Under the pieces are notes generated by a model. That model was not told where the DNA came from. It did not search any database and saw nothing but the letters and a program-made list of their open reading frames with translations. The position numbers and the translations under genes were made by a program. This document shows, in pieces, positions 47,995 to 56,388 of a stretch of DNA of 64,000 bases. Origin of the DNA: Microbacterium esteraromaticum (GTDB taxonomy: Bacteria; Actinomycetota; Actinomycetes; Actinomycetales; Microbacteriaceae); assembly GCF_016907315.1 (NCBI RefSeq), contig NZ_JAFBBS010000001.1, positions 930,001-994,000 on the forward strand. Reading direction: 5' to 3'. Numbering within the stretch: the first letter of the stretch is position 1; each line of letters begins with the position of its first letter.

Positions 47995-48381
47995 ATGGAC
48001 AGACCACTTCTCATTCTCATCGCAGGCCCCTACCGCTCGGGAACCGGGGGCGACCCCGACGCGATCGCCGCCAACCTCGAGCGGCTTGAGCAGGCCGCCG
48101 CTCCGATCCATCGCCTAGGCCACGTGCCGATGATCGGCGAATGGGTCGCGCTCCCGGTGCTTCGCGGACTCGCTCCGGAGGAGGCCGCCGAGACGGACGT
48201 CATGTACCAGACCGCCGATCGGCTGCTGATGCACTGCGACGCGGTGCTCCGCCTGCCCGGAGAGTCCGCCGGCGCCGACAACGACGTGCGACTCGCACGC
48301 GAGCGCGGGCTGCCCGTCTACCACTCGGTCGACGAGATCCCCTCGGCTGAGCGTGCCGAGGCACCGTCGCCGATCGGATAG
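47995..48381 (+). CDS. DUF4406 protein (deoxyribosyltransferase-like)
   Basis: Protein of 128 residues of the nucleoside 2-deoxyribosyltransferase-like fold: LLILIAGPYRSGTGGDPDAI (Rossmann start with AGPY), then IHRLGHVPMIGEWVALPVL, DAVLRLPGESAGADNDVRLA and LPVYHSVDEIP. DUF4406 members probably cleave or transfer nucleoside sugar bonds. A DeoR regulator sits divergently, in line with nucleoside or pentose metabolism. Start ATG 47995; the open frame that reaches further back overlaps the regulator. It ends 19 bases before tRNA-Ser. Confidence 0.75.
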   Translation: MDRPLLILIAGPYRSGTGGDPDAIAANLERLEQAAAPIHRLGHVPMIGEWVALPVLRGLAPEEAAETDVMYQTADRLLMHCDAVLRLPGESAGADNDVRLARERGLPVYHSVDEIPSAERAEAPSPIG

Positions 48382-48400
48382 GATGGACAGGTTGTTCCCT

Positions 48401-48488
48401 GGTGACGTGTCCGAGCGGCCGAAGGAGCACGCTTGGAAAGCGTGTGTTGTGCAAGCAACCGCGGGTTCGAATCCCGCCGTCACCGCCA
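48401..48488 (+). tRNA. tRNA-Ser (anticodon GGA), CCA encoded
   Basis: Acceptor GGTGACG/CGTCACC, anticodon loop TTGGAAA (GGA) in stem CACGC/GCGTG, long variable arm TTGTGCAAGCAA as in class II serine tRNAs, T-arm GCGGG-TTCGAAT-CCCGC, discriminator G at 48485 and encoded CCA at 48486-48488. TAGGAT at 48379-48384 is a possible -10. Confidence 0.97.
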
Positions 48489-48490
48489 GA

Positions 48491-48531
48491 AGCCCTGAGG
48501 CCCGCACGAAGTGTGGGCCTCAGGGCTTTTT
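48491..48531 (+). terminator. intrinsic terminator of tRNA-Ser
   Basis: 17-bp stem AGCCCTGAGGCCCGCAC with loop GAA and one G-T pair, directly followed by TTTTT. Clear Rho-independent terminator. Confidence 0.93.
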
Positions 48532-48694
48532 CCGATGACGGTTGGCCCTTCGCCACCCCAGGGCGCGACGACGCCCGAGGCTCCACTCGGCGCCCCTGCA
48601 CCCAACCCGAATCCACCCGCACACGCGCGCCGCGTGGAGTCGCGTCGAGGGATCGAATCACGCCGTCACCCGCCCCGCGCGGAATCCCGCCGGG

Positions 48695-49300
48695 CTATAC
48701 GTCGAACCGCACGCCGTACATCGTCGTGTCGGGTCCGGAGTCGAGCCGGTGCATTCCGAGGCGCTCGTAGAACGCACCCGCGCCGGTGTTCGTCGGGTTC
48801 ATGCCCAGGTGCAGGCCGCGCACGCCGCGGGTCTTCAACTCGGCGAACAGGGTCTCGATCAGACGCCGGCCGAGACCCTGCCCCTGCGTCTCGGGCAGGA
48901 GGTCGATATGCAGGTGCGCCGGGTACTCGGCCGCGTGCTTCTCGCTGCCGGGCGCGCGGCGGCTGGCGTAGCCGATGATGCCGTCCTGGCGGGTCGGCTC
49001 AGCCGCACCCGAGAGCGGGTACAGGCTCTGCTTCGAGGGCCACCACTCCTCGCGGAACCACCGCTCGAAGGCATCCGTGTCGTCCGTCGCGACGATGTAG
49101 CCGATCGTCCGCCCGTCAGCGGACTCGACCACCCACGCGAGGTCCGGATGCCGCACGGCGTACGGCGCGGCGAAGACGTCGCCCCACAGCCGGTCGTCGG
49201 TGAGGATGCCGGTCGCGTCGCCGCCGGCATCCGCCGTCTTCACGCAGATGTCGTACAGGGCGTCGCGGTCGGCGTCACGATACGGGCGGATCTGCGTCAC
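48695..49300 (-). CDS. GNAT-family N-acetyltransferase
   Basis: Acetyl-CoA-dependent acetyltransferase, 201 residues. Acetyl-CoA loop LLPETQGQGLGRRLIETLF (motif A, QGxGxG), strand IRPYRDADRDALYDICVKTA at the N-terminus and the C-terminal HLGMNPTNTGAGAFYERLGM. The closest type acts on amino groups of sugars or proteins; the substrate is unknown. It overlaps the PAP2 gene upstream by 26 bases, so both are read from one minus-strand transcript. Confidence 0.85.
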   Translation of the reverse strand: MTQIRPYRDADRDALYDICVKTADAGGDATGILTDDRLWGDVFAAPYAVRHPDLAWVVESADGRTIGYIVATDDTDAFERWFREEWWPSKQSLYPLSGAAEPTRQDGIIGYASRRAPGSEKHAAEYPAHLHIDLLPETQGQGLGRRLIETLFAELKTRGVRGLHLGMNPTNTGAGAFYERLGMHRLDSGPDTTMYGVRFDV

Positions 49301-49940
49301 GGGTGCTCCTCTGTGCGGGCTCGGGGGTCGGCAACCAGCCTAGTGACGCCCACGAGAGCACGAACGCGCCGACGATCAGGGCCGCCGAGGCACCCACCAG
49401 AGCCCCGCCCAGCGTGTCGGTGATCCAGTGCACGGCGAGAAGGGTGCGTGACAGAGCCATCAGGACGACCCACACCACGCCGGCGATCGCCATCCAGACG
49501 CGGGGGAAGACGAGCCAGAGCACCATCGCGATGGTGGCCGCATTCGACGTATGCCCGGACGGGAATGAGCCGAAGTCGGAGGTCACGAGCATGTCGTCTG
49601 GCCGCGCCCTGGCGAAGATCTCCTTCAGCAGCTGGGTGAGCCCGGCGCTCACCACGAAGGACAGAGCCGCGAACACGGCCCCTCGCCATCGACGCAGCAG
49701 CACGAGCAGCAGCACGATAAGCAGCGGCACGAGGGCGATCGCCACCCATCCCCCTCCGACCCAGTTCAGCGCATACGCCGCAGACAGCATCCAGTCCTGG
49801 CGCACCTGAGACATCAGATGGTTCCAGAACGCGTCGAGGCCGATGGTCGCACCCCGAGGCAGCAGCACCACGAGCACGCCCAGCAGCGCGGCGAGGGTCA
49901 GCATCGCGCTTCCGGCGATCAGCAGCTTCCGTCTCGTCAT
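49275..49940 (-). CDS. PAP2-family lipid phosphatase
   Basis: Membrane phosphatase of 221 residues, about six helices. Triad motifs KEIFARARPDD (KxxxxxxRP), SFPSGHTSNA (PSGH) and SRTLLAVHWITD (SRxxxxxHxxxD) are complete, so it should hydrolyse a lipid phosphate such as undecaprenyl diphosphate or phosphatidate on the outer face. Start ATG 49940; the longer frame to 49997 has no ribosome-binding site. Its 3' end overlaps the acetyltransferase start. Confidence 0.9.
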   Translation of the reverse strand: MTRRKLLIAGSAMLTLAALLGVLVVLLPRGATIGLDAFWNHLMSQVRQDWMLSAAYALNWVGGGWVAIALVPLLIVLLLVLLRRWRGAVFAALSFVVSAGLTQLLKEIFARARPDDMLVTSDFGSFPSGHTSNAATIAMVLWLVFPRVWMAIAGVVWVVLMALSRTLLAVHWITDTLGGALVGASAALIVGAFVLSWASLGWLPTPEPAQRSTRDADPPVS

Positions 49941-50002
49941 CGTCCCATTGTGCCCCTGCGCCTCGCCAAGCTCGGGATATGAGCGCCGCGCCCTCACGCG
50001 TC

Positions 50003-50036
50003 GACGCCCTCCCGGTCTGCGATCCGGGAGGGCGTC
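50003..50036 (-). terminator. terminator of the agl ABC operon
   Basis: 13-bp stem GACGCCCTCCCGG / CCGGGAGGGCGTC, loop TCTGCGAT, 16 bases after the last permease gene (stop 50053). No strong T-run. Confidence 0.75.
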
Positions 50037-50052
50037 GGCGGAGCGGCCGGGT

Positions 50053-51021
50053 TCAGCCCTTCGTCGCGCCGGCCAGCAGGCCGCGCACGAAGAAGCGCTG
50101 CAGCGCGAAGAAGACGATCAGCGGAACGATGATCGAGATGAACGTTCCCGCCGATTGCAGGAACCAGCGGTTGCCCCAGGTGCCGGACAGCGAGTTGAGA
50201 GCCTGCGTGATCGGCAGGGCTCCCGGCGAGGCGAAGATCGTCGCCACCAGCAGGTCGTTCCAGACCCAGAGGAACTGGAAGATGCCGAACGACGCGATCG
50301 CCGGCATAGCCAGCGGCAGGATGATCCGGAAGAAGACCTGCCCGTGACCAGCGCCGTCGACGCGAGCCGCCTCGACGATGTCGCCCGGGATCTCGGAGAT
50401 GAAGTTGTGCAGCATGAACGTCGCGAGCGGCAGCGCGAAGATCGCGTGCGCGATCCACACGCGGGCGAAGCTGAACTCGACGTCGTTGAGCGTGAGTCCA
50501 GGGAAGATCATCACGTCGTTGATCGTGAGACCTTCCGAGAACAGGCTCAGCAGGGGCACGAGGGCCATCTGCAGCGGCACGATCTGCAGGGCGAACACGA
50601 ACACGAACAGCATGTTGCGGCCCTTGAAGTCGATCCACGCGAACGCGTACGCCGCGAGTGCGGCGATCACGATCGGGAAGACCGTCGCGGGGATCGTGAT
50701 GGCGAGCGAGTTCACGAACGCGGTCGCGAGGGTGGTGGACGTGCCACCGGAGTTGAGCGCCTCGACGTAGTTCTCGAATGTGAACTCGGGGTTCGTGAAG
50801 GCCGTCCACCAGCCGGAGGACTGCGTGTCGGCACCGGGCCGGAACGAGGTGACGAACAGGCCGAGGGTGGGGATGGTCCAGAACACCGCGATGATGGCGG
50901 CGGCGATGGTCGCGCCCTTCGAGGTGAGCTTCTTGTGCGCGATCGCCTCGTTGCGGCGCGTGTCGCGGGCGACCTGGCGCTTGGTGCGCGTGTCGCGGAC
51001 GATGGCTTCCGTGGCGCTCAT
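50053..51021 (-). CDS. sugar ABC transporter permease (AglG-like)
   Basis: Inner permease of a carbohydrate importer, 322 residues, about six helices from residue 36. The ABC-coupling loop is EAARVDGAGHGQVFFRIILP (EAA motif), followed by QFLWVWNDLLVATIF. Start ATG 51021, which overlaps the stop of the other permease gene. No ATPase gene is in this operon; as usual in actinobacteria, a shared MsiK-type ATPase elsewhere would serve. Part of the alpha-glucoside-type operon. Confidence 0.9.
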   Translation of the reverse strand: MSATEAIVRDTRTKRQVARDTRRNEAIAHKKLTSKGATIAAAIIAVFWTIPTLGLFVTSFRPGADTQSSGWWTAFTNPEFTFENYVEALNSGGTSTTLATAFVNSLAITIPATVFPIVIAALAAYAFAWIDFKGRNMLFVFVFALQIVPLQMALVPLLSLFSEGLTINDVMIFPGLTLNDVEFSFARVWIAHAIFALPLATFMLHNFISEIPGDIVEAARVDGAGHGQVFFRIILPLAMPAIASFGIFQFLWVWNDLLVATIFASPGALPITQALNSLSGTWGNRWFLQSAGTFISIIVPLIVFFALQRFFVRGLLAGATKG

Positions 51022-52361
51022 CAGCGGATCTCCCTCTGCTTGGTCATCGATCGGGCGTTGTAGATGATCAGCGGCAGCACGAAGATGAACAGCACGACGG
51101 CGAGCGCCGACGAGTGCCCGTAGCTCTGGAAGCGCTGCTGCTGATTGACCATCTCGAAGCCGAGGACGGTGGTGTCGTCGCGACCGCCGGTCATCACCGC
51201 GACGATGTCGTAGACCTTCAGCGACATGATGGTGATCGTCGTGAGCACGACGATCAGCGACGACCGGATGCCTGGCACCGTGACGTTCCAGAACCGCTGC
51301 CACGCGTTCGTGCCGTCGAGCTCGGCCGCCTCGAGCTGCTCGGCCGGGACGGCCTTGATCGCCGCCGAGAGGATCACCATCGCGAAACCGGTCTGGGTCC
51401 AGATGAAGACGATCAGCAGCATGAAGGTGTTGATCAGCGGCTTCACCGCGAGCCAGCTCACCGGATCGCCGCCGAACATGGTCACCACGGCGTTGAGCAG
51501 ACCGATCTGGTCGCCCTGGCGGTAGTCGTACATGAACTTCCAGATGATGCCGGCGCCCACGAACGAGATCGCGACGGGCATGAACACCAGCACCTTGAGC
51601 AGCTTCTCGCCGCGCGCACGGTCGATGAACACGGCGTACGCGAGGCCGAACGCGACCGAGATCGTCGGGGCCAGCAGCGCCCAGATCAGGGTGTTGATCA
51701 CCGACCACGTGCCGACCGGGTTGGTGAAGACCCATACGTAGTTCTCGAGGCCGACGAACTCATCCCCGCTCTTGTCGAAGAACGACTTCACGAAGGTCGC
51801 GACGGCCGGGTAGATCAGGCCGAGCAGCAGCATGATCGCGGCCGGCGCCATGAACAGCACGAGCTGGAACAGGTAGCCGGCGCCCTGGCGCGAGCGGTAG
51901 TCGGCGAAGAAGAGCAGCGCGCCGGAGAGAAGCGCGATCGCGACGACGTAGAGCACCGCGTTCGAGTACGGGCGCAGCAGCATGAGCGCCAGCACCGGGA
52001 TGACGAGGCACGCGACCAATCGCATGATGAAGTAGCCCCGGCCGGGACGGGGCGCGAACTCGATCAGGACGAGCACGATGCCGACGACCAGTCCGAAGAC
52101 GATCAGCACGGCGGGGATCTGCGCCAGGGGATGCAGGCCACCCAGCCACAGGAAGAAGTTGTTGAGAGACGCCGGGCCCAGGGCGATGCGCGCGGGGTCT
52201 TCGACCGGTGCCGAGATGATGAGCAGGAACAGCATCGCGGCGATGAGGATGAAGCCGGCGGCGACCACGATCTTCGTGATGCGGCGCCCCTTGGCATCAA
52301 CCCCGTGCGTCGTCTTCGGCAGTTCCGCCGTTTCCTTGTCGTCGACTGTCAGCAGTGACAT
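51021..52361 (-). CDS. sugar ABC transporter permease (AglF-like), long form
   Basis: Second permease, 446 residues. The first 190 residues add about four helices to the usual six-helix core, an N-terminal extension known from AglF/MalF-type proteins. The coupling loop is QLEAAELDGTNAWQRFWNVT (EAA motif), and VFMPVAISFVGAGIIWKFMY is characteristic. The gene overlaps the AglG-like gene. A hairpin at 52385-52414 separates it from the upstream binding-protein gene and may lower its expression. Confidence 0.9.
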   Translation of the reverse strand: MSLLTVDDKETAELPKTTHGVDAKGRRITKIVVAAGFILIAAMLFLLIISAPVEDPARIALGPASLNNFFLWLGGLHPLAQIPAVLIVFGLVVGIVLVLIEFAPRPGRGYFIMRLVACLVIPVLALMLLRPYSNAVLYVVAIALLSGALLFFADYRSRQGAGYLFQLVLFMAPAAIMLLLGLIYPAVATFVKSFFDKSGDEFVGLENYVWVFTNPVGTWSVINTLIWALLAPTISVAFGLAYAVFIDRARGEKLLKVLVFMPVAISFVGAGIIWKFMYDYRQGDQIGLLNAVVTMFGGDPVSWLAVKPLINTFMLLIVFIWTQTGFAMVILSAAIKAVPAEQLEAAELDGTNAWQRFWNVTVPGIRSSLIVVLTTITIMSLKVYDIVAVMTGGRDDTTVLGFEMVNQQQRFQSYGHSSALAVVLFIFVLPLIIYNARSMTKQREIR

Positions 52362-52384
52362 GGGATCCCCTTCTGAGTACGGAT

Positions 52385-52414
52385 GCGGGGTCGGGCATCG
52401 CTGCCCGACCCCGC
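52385..52414 (-). terminator. intra-operon hairpin (attenuator)
   Basis: 13-bp stem GCGGGGTCGGGCA / TGCCCGACCCCGC with loop TCGC between the binding-protein and permease genes. No T-run, so it probably protects or partly terminates the upstream mRNA, giving more binding protein than permease. Confidence 0.7.
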
Positions 52415-52451
52415 TTTCACCAGCGGATTGCGCTCAGACTAGCGCCACCGG

Positions 52452-53786
52452 CTAGTTCTCGTAACCTGCCTGGATGTCCTTCAGGACCTGGTCGGTCGCC
52501 TTGCCGTCGACCCAGTCGACCATGCCCTTCCAGAACGAGCCGGAGCCCACGGTGGACGGCATCAGGTCGGACGCGTCGAAGCGGAAGACGGTCGCGTCGT
52601 CCTGGAGGATGCCCATGGCCTCCTGCAGGAACTCGCTGCCGGCGAGGCTCGGGTCGGCCTTCTTGTTCGCCGAGATCACGCCGCCGAGCTCGACGCGCGC
52701 GTCGGCGAACTCGGGCGAGGCCATGAACTCGAGCACCTTGACGGTCGCCGCGTCGTCGTTGAAGCCGGCGACGAACTCGCCGCCACCCTCGACCTGCAGC
52801 TCCCCCTCGGTCATGCCAGGCGTGATGAACGCGTACACGTCACCATCGGGGCCGACCTCCGGGGTCTCGCCGTCGGCGTTCTTCACGTCGAGGAAGTTCG
52901 CCGAGAGGAACGACGCCTGGTGGGTCAGCGCGCAGCTGCCGTCAGCGACCTTGGCCGCGACGTCGCCGAAGGCGGTCGAGTTGATGCTCTTCACGTCGCC
53001 GAAACCGGCGTTGACGTAGTCGGGGTTGAGGATGATCGAGCCGACGGCGTCGAAGGCTTCCTTGATCTCGGGGTCGGTGAACTTGACGTCGCCGGACACC
53101 CACTTGTCGTAGACCTCGGGACCGGCCTGGCGGAGCACGAGGTCCTCGATCCAGTCGGTGCCGGGCCAGCCGGAGGCGTCACCCGAGGCGAAGCCGACGC
53201 ACCACGGCGCCTGACCCGACTTCTCCTTGATGGTGTCGGTGAGCGTCATCATCTCGTCCCACGTCTTGGGAACCTCGACGCCCCACTCCTTGAACTTGGC
53301 GGGCGAGTACCAGATGTAGCCCTTCAGGTTCGCGAGCATGGGAGCCGCGTAGAACGTGTCGTCGAACGTGCCGTACTTCTTCCAGTCCTTCGACCAGTTC
53401 TCGTCGACCGCCTTGGCGACACCCTCAGGAGCCTCCATGACCTTGCCGGTCTCGACGAGGGTCTTGAGCAGACCGGGCTGAGGGACGACGGCGATGTCGG
53501 GGGCGTCGCCACCGGTCACCTTGGTGACGATGTTGCCCTCGAAGCTCTTGTCGCCGGTGTACTCGACCTTGATGCCGGTCTCCTTCTCGAAGGCGGCGAA
53601 GCTCTCGTTGAGGTCGTCGGCCTCCGTGCCGGTGATGCCACCGGAGATGCGGACGGTCGCGCCCTTGACGTCGCCGTCTCCGCCTCCTTCTCCGGGGGTG
53701 GCCTCCGCGCATCCGGTCAGGGCGATCGCAGTCGCTCCGACCAGGGCGAGGGGAGCAAGCAGGCGGTATCGCTGTGACAGAGCCAT
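52452..53786 (-). CDS. sugar ABC transporter substrate-binding lipoprotein (AglE-like)
   Basis: Extracellular binding protein, 444 residues. Signal peptide with lipobox IALTGC (C26), then VRISGGITGTEADDLNESFA and a type I solute-binding fold; DIAVVPQPGLLKTLVETGKV and WCVGFASGDASGWPGTDWIE are typical of alpha-glucoside-binding AglE. Start ATG 53786 follows AGAGGAG. First gene of the operon; four dyads lie between it and the divergent LacI gene. Confidence 0.92.
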   Translation of the reverse strand: MALSQRYRLLAPLALVGATAIALTGCAEATPGEGGGDGDVKGATVRISGGITGTEADDLNESFAAFEKETGIKVEYTGDKSFEGNIVTKVTGGDAPDIAVVPQPGLLKTLVETGKVMEAPEGVAKAVDENWSKDWKKYGTFDDTFYAAPMLANLKGYIWYSPAKFKEWGVEVPKTWDEMMTLTDTIKEKSGQAPWCVGFASGDASGWPGTDWIEDLVLRQAGPEVYDKWVSGDVKFTDPEIKEAFDAVGSIILNPDYVNAGFGDVKSINSTAFGDVAAKVADGSCALTHQASFLSANFLDVKNADGETPEVGPDGDVYAFITPGMTEGELQVEGGGEFVAGFNDDAATVKVLEFMASPEFADARVELGGVISANKKADPSLAGSEFLQEAMGILQDDATVFRFDASDLMPSTVGSGSFWKGMVDWVDGKATDQVLKDIQAGYEN

Positions 53787-53846
53787 GTGTTTTCTCCTCT
53801 TCCAGGGTGTTCCGGGCCTCTTCGGCGGAGAATTCCGCAGCGTTGA

Positions 53847-53982
53847 GGAACCGATTCCAGGACAACCTACTTGCCCCGGGCGCCCCGGCACAATGCCACG
53901 CGGAGACAATCTCACAACCGTTGTGCAGACGTGACCCCGCGGGTGGGAGCGCTCCCACAGCGTAACCTGTGGAACCGGTTCC
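53847..53982. promoter_or_regulatory. LacI-family operator cluster
   Basis: Between the divergent aglE-like and lacI-type genes: GGAACCGATTCC at 53847-53858, CACAACCGTTGTG at 53913-53925, the perfect TGGGAGCGCTCCCA at 53944-53957 (the CebR/MalR box of actinobacteria) and GGAACCGGTTCC at 53971-53982. All have a central CG, the LacI-family hallmark. They would let one repressor shut both the importer and its own gene until sugar binds. Confidence 0.8.
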
Positions 53983-54032
53983 CTTCTACGCGCGATCTCG
54001 ATAATCTGACTGCGCCCGATCCGAGGAGCATC

Positions 54033-55040
54033 ATGAGCACGATCGCCGACGTCGCCGCGAGAGCCGGCGTGTCCAAGGCCACGGCCAGCCGTGCGCTGAG
54101 CGGCGGCGGCTACGTCTCCACCGGCACACGCGAACGCGTGCGCGCCGCCGCCCGCGAGCTGCACTACGTCGCCCACTCGTCGGCCACCAGTCTCGCCACA
54201 GGGCGATCGCTGTCGGTGGGCGTGATCATGCCCGCCCTCGACCGGTGGTTCTTCGCGGAGCTGCTCGCGGGCATCCAGGAAGGGCTCCTCGCCGCCGGGC
54301 AGGACCTGGTGCTCTACGGAACCCAGGAGGGCTCAGCCGAACGCGAGCGGCTCTTCTCCGATGTGCTCCCCCGCCGCCGGCTCGACGGGATCATCGCCGT
54401 CGGGATCCAGCCGAGCACGCATGAGCTCGAACGGCTCGTGCAGGTCGGTTCACCCCTGGTCAGCGTCGGGGCCTATCACGACGAGAACAGCTCTGTCTCG
54501 ATCGACGACGAGGCCGCCGCGCGCATCGCGACCGAGCACCTCATCGACCTCGGACACCGCGACATCGCCTTTCTCGGCGGGCGCGAGGATGCCGCGACGC
54601 ACGCCTACGGCGACGAGCAGCGACTGCGCGGATACCGCTCGGCCATGTCCGCCGCGTCGCTGCAGTCTGCGATCCGGCATGCGCCGGGTGATCCGACGAC
54701 GCCAGGCGGCTACGAAGCCGGAGTGCGGATGCTCGGCGACCGGCAGAATCGTCCGACCGCTTTCGTGGCGGTCTGCGACGAAGCCGCGATCGGCGGCATC
54801 ATCGCCGCGCGGCGCCTGGGACTGTCCGTACCGGCCGAGCTCAGCGTGGTCGGGATCGACGATCATGCCCACGCGGAGATGTTCGCGCTGACGACCGTGC
54901 GTCAGCATCCCCGGGCGCAGGGGCTGGCCGCGGTCGAGCTGCTGCGGTGCCGGATGGATGCCCCCGACGCGCCACCCGAGCAGCGGGCGCTTCCGCTCGA
55001 GCTGGTCGTGCGCGCGTCGACCGCAGTGCCGAAGCCCTGA
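54033..55040 (+). CDS. LacI-family transcriptional repressor
   Basis: 335 residues. N-terminal LacI helix-turn-helix IADVAARAGVSKATASRALS (residues 4-23) and hinge, then the periplasmic-binding-like domain with ALDRWFFAELLAGIQEGLLA and LSVVGIDDHAHAEMFALTTV. Start ATG 54033 follows CGAGGAG. It is divergent from the ABC-import operon and shares its operators, so it is the likely sugar-responsive repressor. Confidence 0.93.
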   Translation: MSTIADVAARAGVSKATASRALSGGGYVSTGTRERVRAAARELHYVAHSSATSLATGRSLSVGVIMPALDRWFFAELLAGIQEGLLAAGQDLVLYGTQEGSAERERLFSDVLPRRRLDGIIAVGIQPSTHELERLVQVGSPLVSVGAYHDENSSVSIDDEAAARIATEHLIDLGHRDIAFLGGREDAATHAYGDEQRLRGYRSAMSAASLQSAIRHAPGDPTTPGGYEAGVRMLGDRQNRPTAFVAVCDEAAIGGIIAARRLGLSVPAELSVVGIDDHAHAEMFALTTVRQHPRAQGLAAVELLRCRMDAPDAPPEQRALPLELVVRASTAVPKP

Positions 55041-55068
55041 CCGCCGAGCGCGTCAGGCCGGAACGGCA

Positions 55069-55098
55069 GAAGGCCCCCGGTCGGAACCGGGGGCCTTC
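55069..55098. terminator. bidirectional terminator lacI / rplL
   Basis: Perfect 13-bp stem GAAGGCCCCCGGT / ACCGGGGGCCTTC with loop CGGA between convergent genes: 28 bases past the lacI stop and 19 bases past the rplL stop. Confidence 0.88.
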
Positions 55099-55117
55099 GC
55101 TACGCAGTGAAGCGTGA

Positions 55118-55501
55118 TTACTTGAGGGTGACCGTGGCGCCGGCGGCCTCGAGGGCCTCCTTCGCCTTCTCGGCGGTCTCCTTGTTGGCGCCCTCGAGGA
55201 CGGCCTTAGGAGCACCGTCGACGACGGCCTTGGCCTCGCCGAGGCCCAGCGAGGTGAGCTCGCGGACGGTCTTGATGACCTGGATCTTCTTGTCGCCGGC
55301 AGCCTCGAGGATGACGTCGAACGAGTCCTTCTCCTCCTCGGCCTCAGCAGCGCCAGCGCCACCGGCAGCACCGGCAACGGCGACCGGGGCGGCCGCGGTG
55401 ACGTCGAACTTCTCCTCGAACGCCTTCACGAAATCGCTGAGCTCGACGAGGGTGAGGCCTGCGAACTGCTCCAGCAGCTCCTCAGTGGAAAGCTTCGCCA
55501 T
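55118..55501 (-). CDS. rplL: 50S ribosomal protein L7/L12
   Basis: Stalk protein of the large subunit, 127 residues, binds elongation factors. Family text: [20 protein letters not shown] at the N-terminus, an alanine-rich hinge, then [20 protein letters not shown] and [16 protein letters not shown]. Follows rplJ by 51 bases; end of the operon. Confidence 0.98.
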   Translation of the reverse strand: MAKLSTEELLEQFAGLTLVELSDFVKAFEEKFDVTAAAPVAVAGAAGGAGAAEAEEEKDSFDVILEAAGDKKIQVIKTVRELTSLGLGEAKAVVDGAPKAVLEGANKETAEKAKEALEAAGATVTLK

Positions 55502-55552
55502 GATGTATCTCCTAGATAAAGGTGTGGTTGTTGTGAGGGGATCGCCGGTCGC

Positions 55553-56041
55553 TCACGCGGCCTCGGCGGTCTCCAGCTTTTCGCGAAGCGCGTCGATGGT
55601 GGCGGCAGCCTTGCCCATCGTCGCCTTCATCATGCCCGCTGCCTTCGCCAGCAGAACCTCACGGCTCTCGAGCGAGGCGTACTTGTTGACCTCGTCGGCG
55701 TCGAGGGCCTTGCCCTCGAAAACGCCGCCCTTGATCACGAGAAGCGGGTTGGCCTTGGCGAAGTCACGCAGAGCCTTGGCAGTGGCGACGAAGTCACCGT
55801 GCACGAACGCCACGGCCGAGGGACCCTTCAGGTCCTCGTCGAGCGACGTGATCCCCGCGTTGTTCGCGGCGATCTTGGTCAGCGTGTTCTTCACCACGGC
55901 GTACTCCGCGTCCTGACGGATGTTGCCGCGCAGCTCCTTGAGCTGGGCAACCGTCAGACCGCGGTACTCGGTCAGCAGGACGGCGTTCGAGTTCTCGAAA
56001 GACTTCGTGAGCTCGGCAACCGTTGCATCCTTCTGCGCCAT
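55553..56041 (-). CDS. rplJ: 50S ribosomal protein L10
   Basis: Stalk base protein, 162 residues ([15 protein letters not shown] and [16 protein letters not shown]). I chose ATG 56041 with GGAG five bases upstream; the GTG two codons earlier (56047) lies inside that site. It autoregulates its own operon through the leader upstream. Confidence 0.98.
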   Translation of the reverse strand: MAQKDATVAELTKSFENSNAVLLTEYRGLTVAQLKELRGNIRQDAEYAVVKNTLTKIAANNAGITSLDEDLKGPSAVAFVHGDFVATAKALRDFAKANPLLVIKGGVFEGKALDADEVNKYASLESREVLLAKAAGMMKATMGKAAATIDALREKLETAEAA

Positions 56042-56059
56042 GGTCACTCCTTACGTGTA

Positions 56060-56235
56060 CGGACGCCACGCGGATGCGGGACGTCGACCTCGACCGCCCC
56101 ACGACATGAGAAAAGCTCCGGCGCAAGCGCACGGAGCTTCGAGAAGAAATTCGCACACCTGCGCGGGCCCCTGCTGAGCAGTGCTTCGATCGTCACGTTC
56201 GCACACGACGATGACCGGCGGTCTTCGGTTATGAC
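56060..56235 (-). ncRNA. L10 (rplJ) leader RNA
   Basis: The minus-strand leader contains GAAGACCGCCGGTCATC (complement of 56210-56226), the conserved start of the ribosomal L10 leader that L10(L12)4 binds, followed by pairing segments. Closer to the gene, AAGCTCCGTGCGC / GCGCCGGAGCTT (56113-56139) forms a hairpin followed by TTTTC, a likely attenuator. TACAGT (minus, 56238-56243) is a probable -10. The 347-base gap to the next gene is otherwise the 78-bp repeat. Confidence 0.75.
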
Positions 56236-56301
56236 CAACTGTACGGCATCCGCCCCCCTCCCCCAAATCCGGGGCTCCCGTGAGGGCGCCCGACCCGCTC
56301 C

Positions 56302-56379
56302 CGCCCCTGCTGAGCTACCCCGCCCCCGTTCATCTGCGTAACTGAGCAGGGGCGAGGCAGCTCAACGGGGGCGAGGACG
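56302..56379. repeat. 78-bp intergenic repeat, copy A
   Basis: Matches 57485-57562 along its full 78 bases with a few substitutions (CGCCCCTGCTGAGCTACCCC start, GGGGGCGAGGACG end). It can fold, because CTGAGCTACC and the GGCAGCTCA segment nearly pair. It ends nine bases before the stop of the AbiEi-like gene. Confidence 0.85.
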
Positions 56380-56388
56380 CAACGCTGG

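Noticed and set aside
52362..52451. Hairpin between the sugar-binding and permease genes as the end of the operon
   Set aside because: There is no T-run and the permease genes follow in the same direction, so it is more likely an attenuator or mRNA stabiliser.
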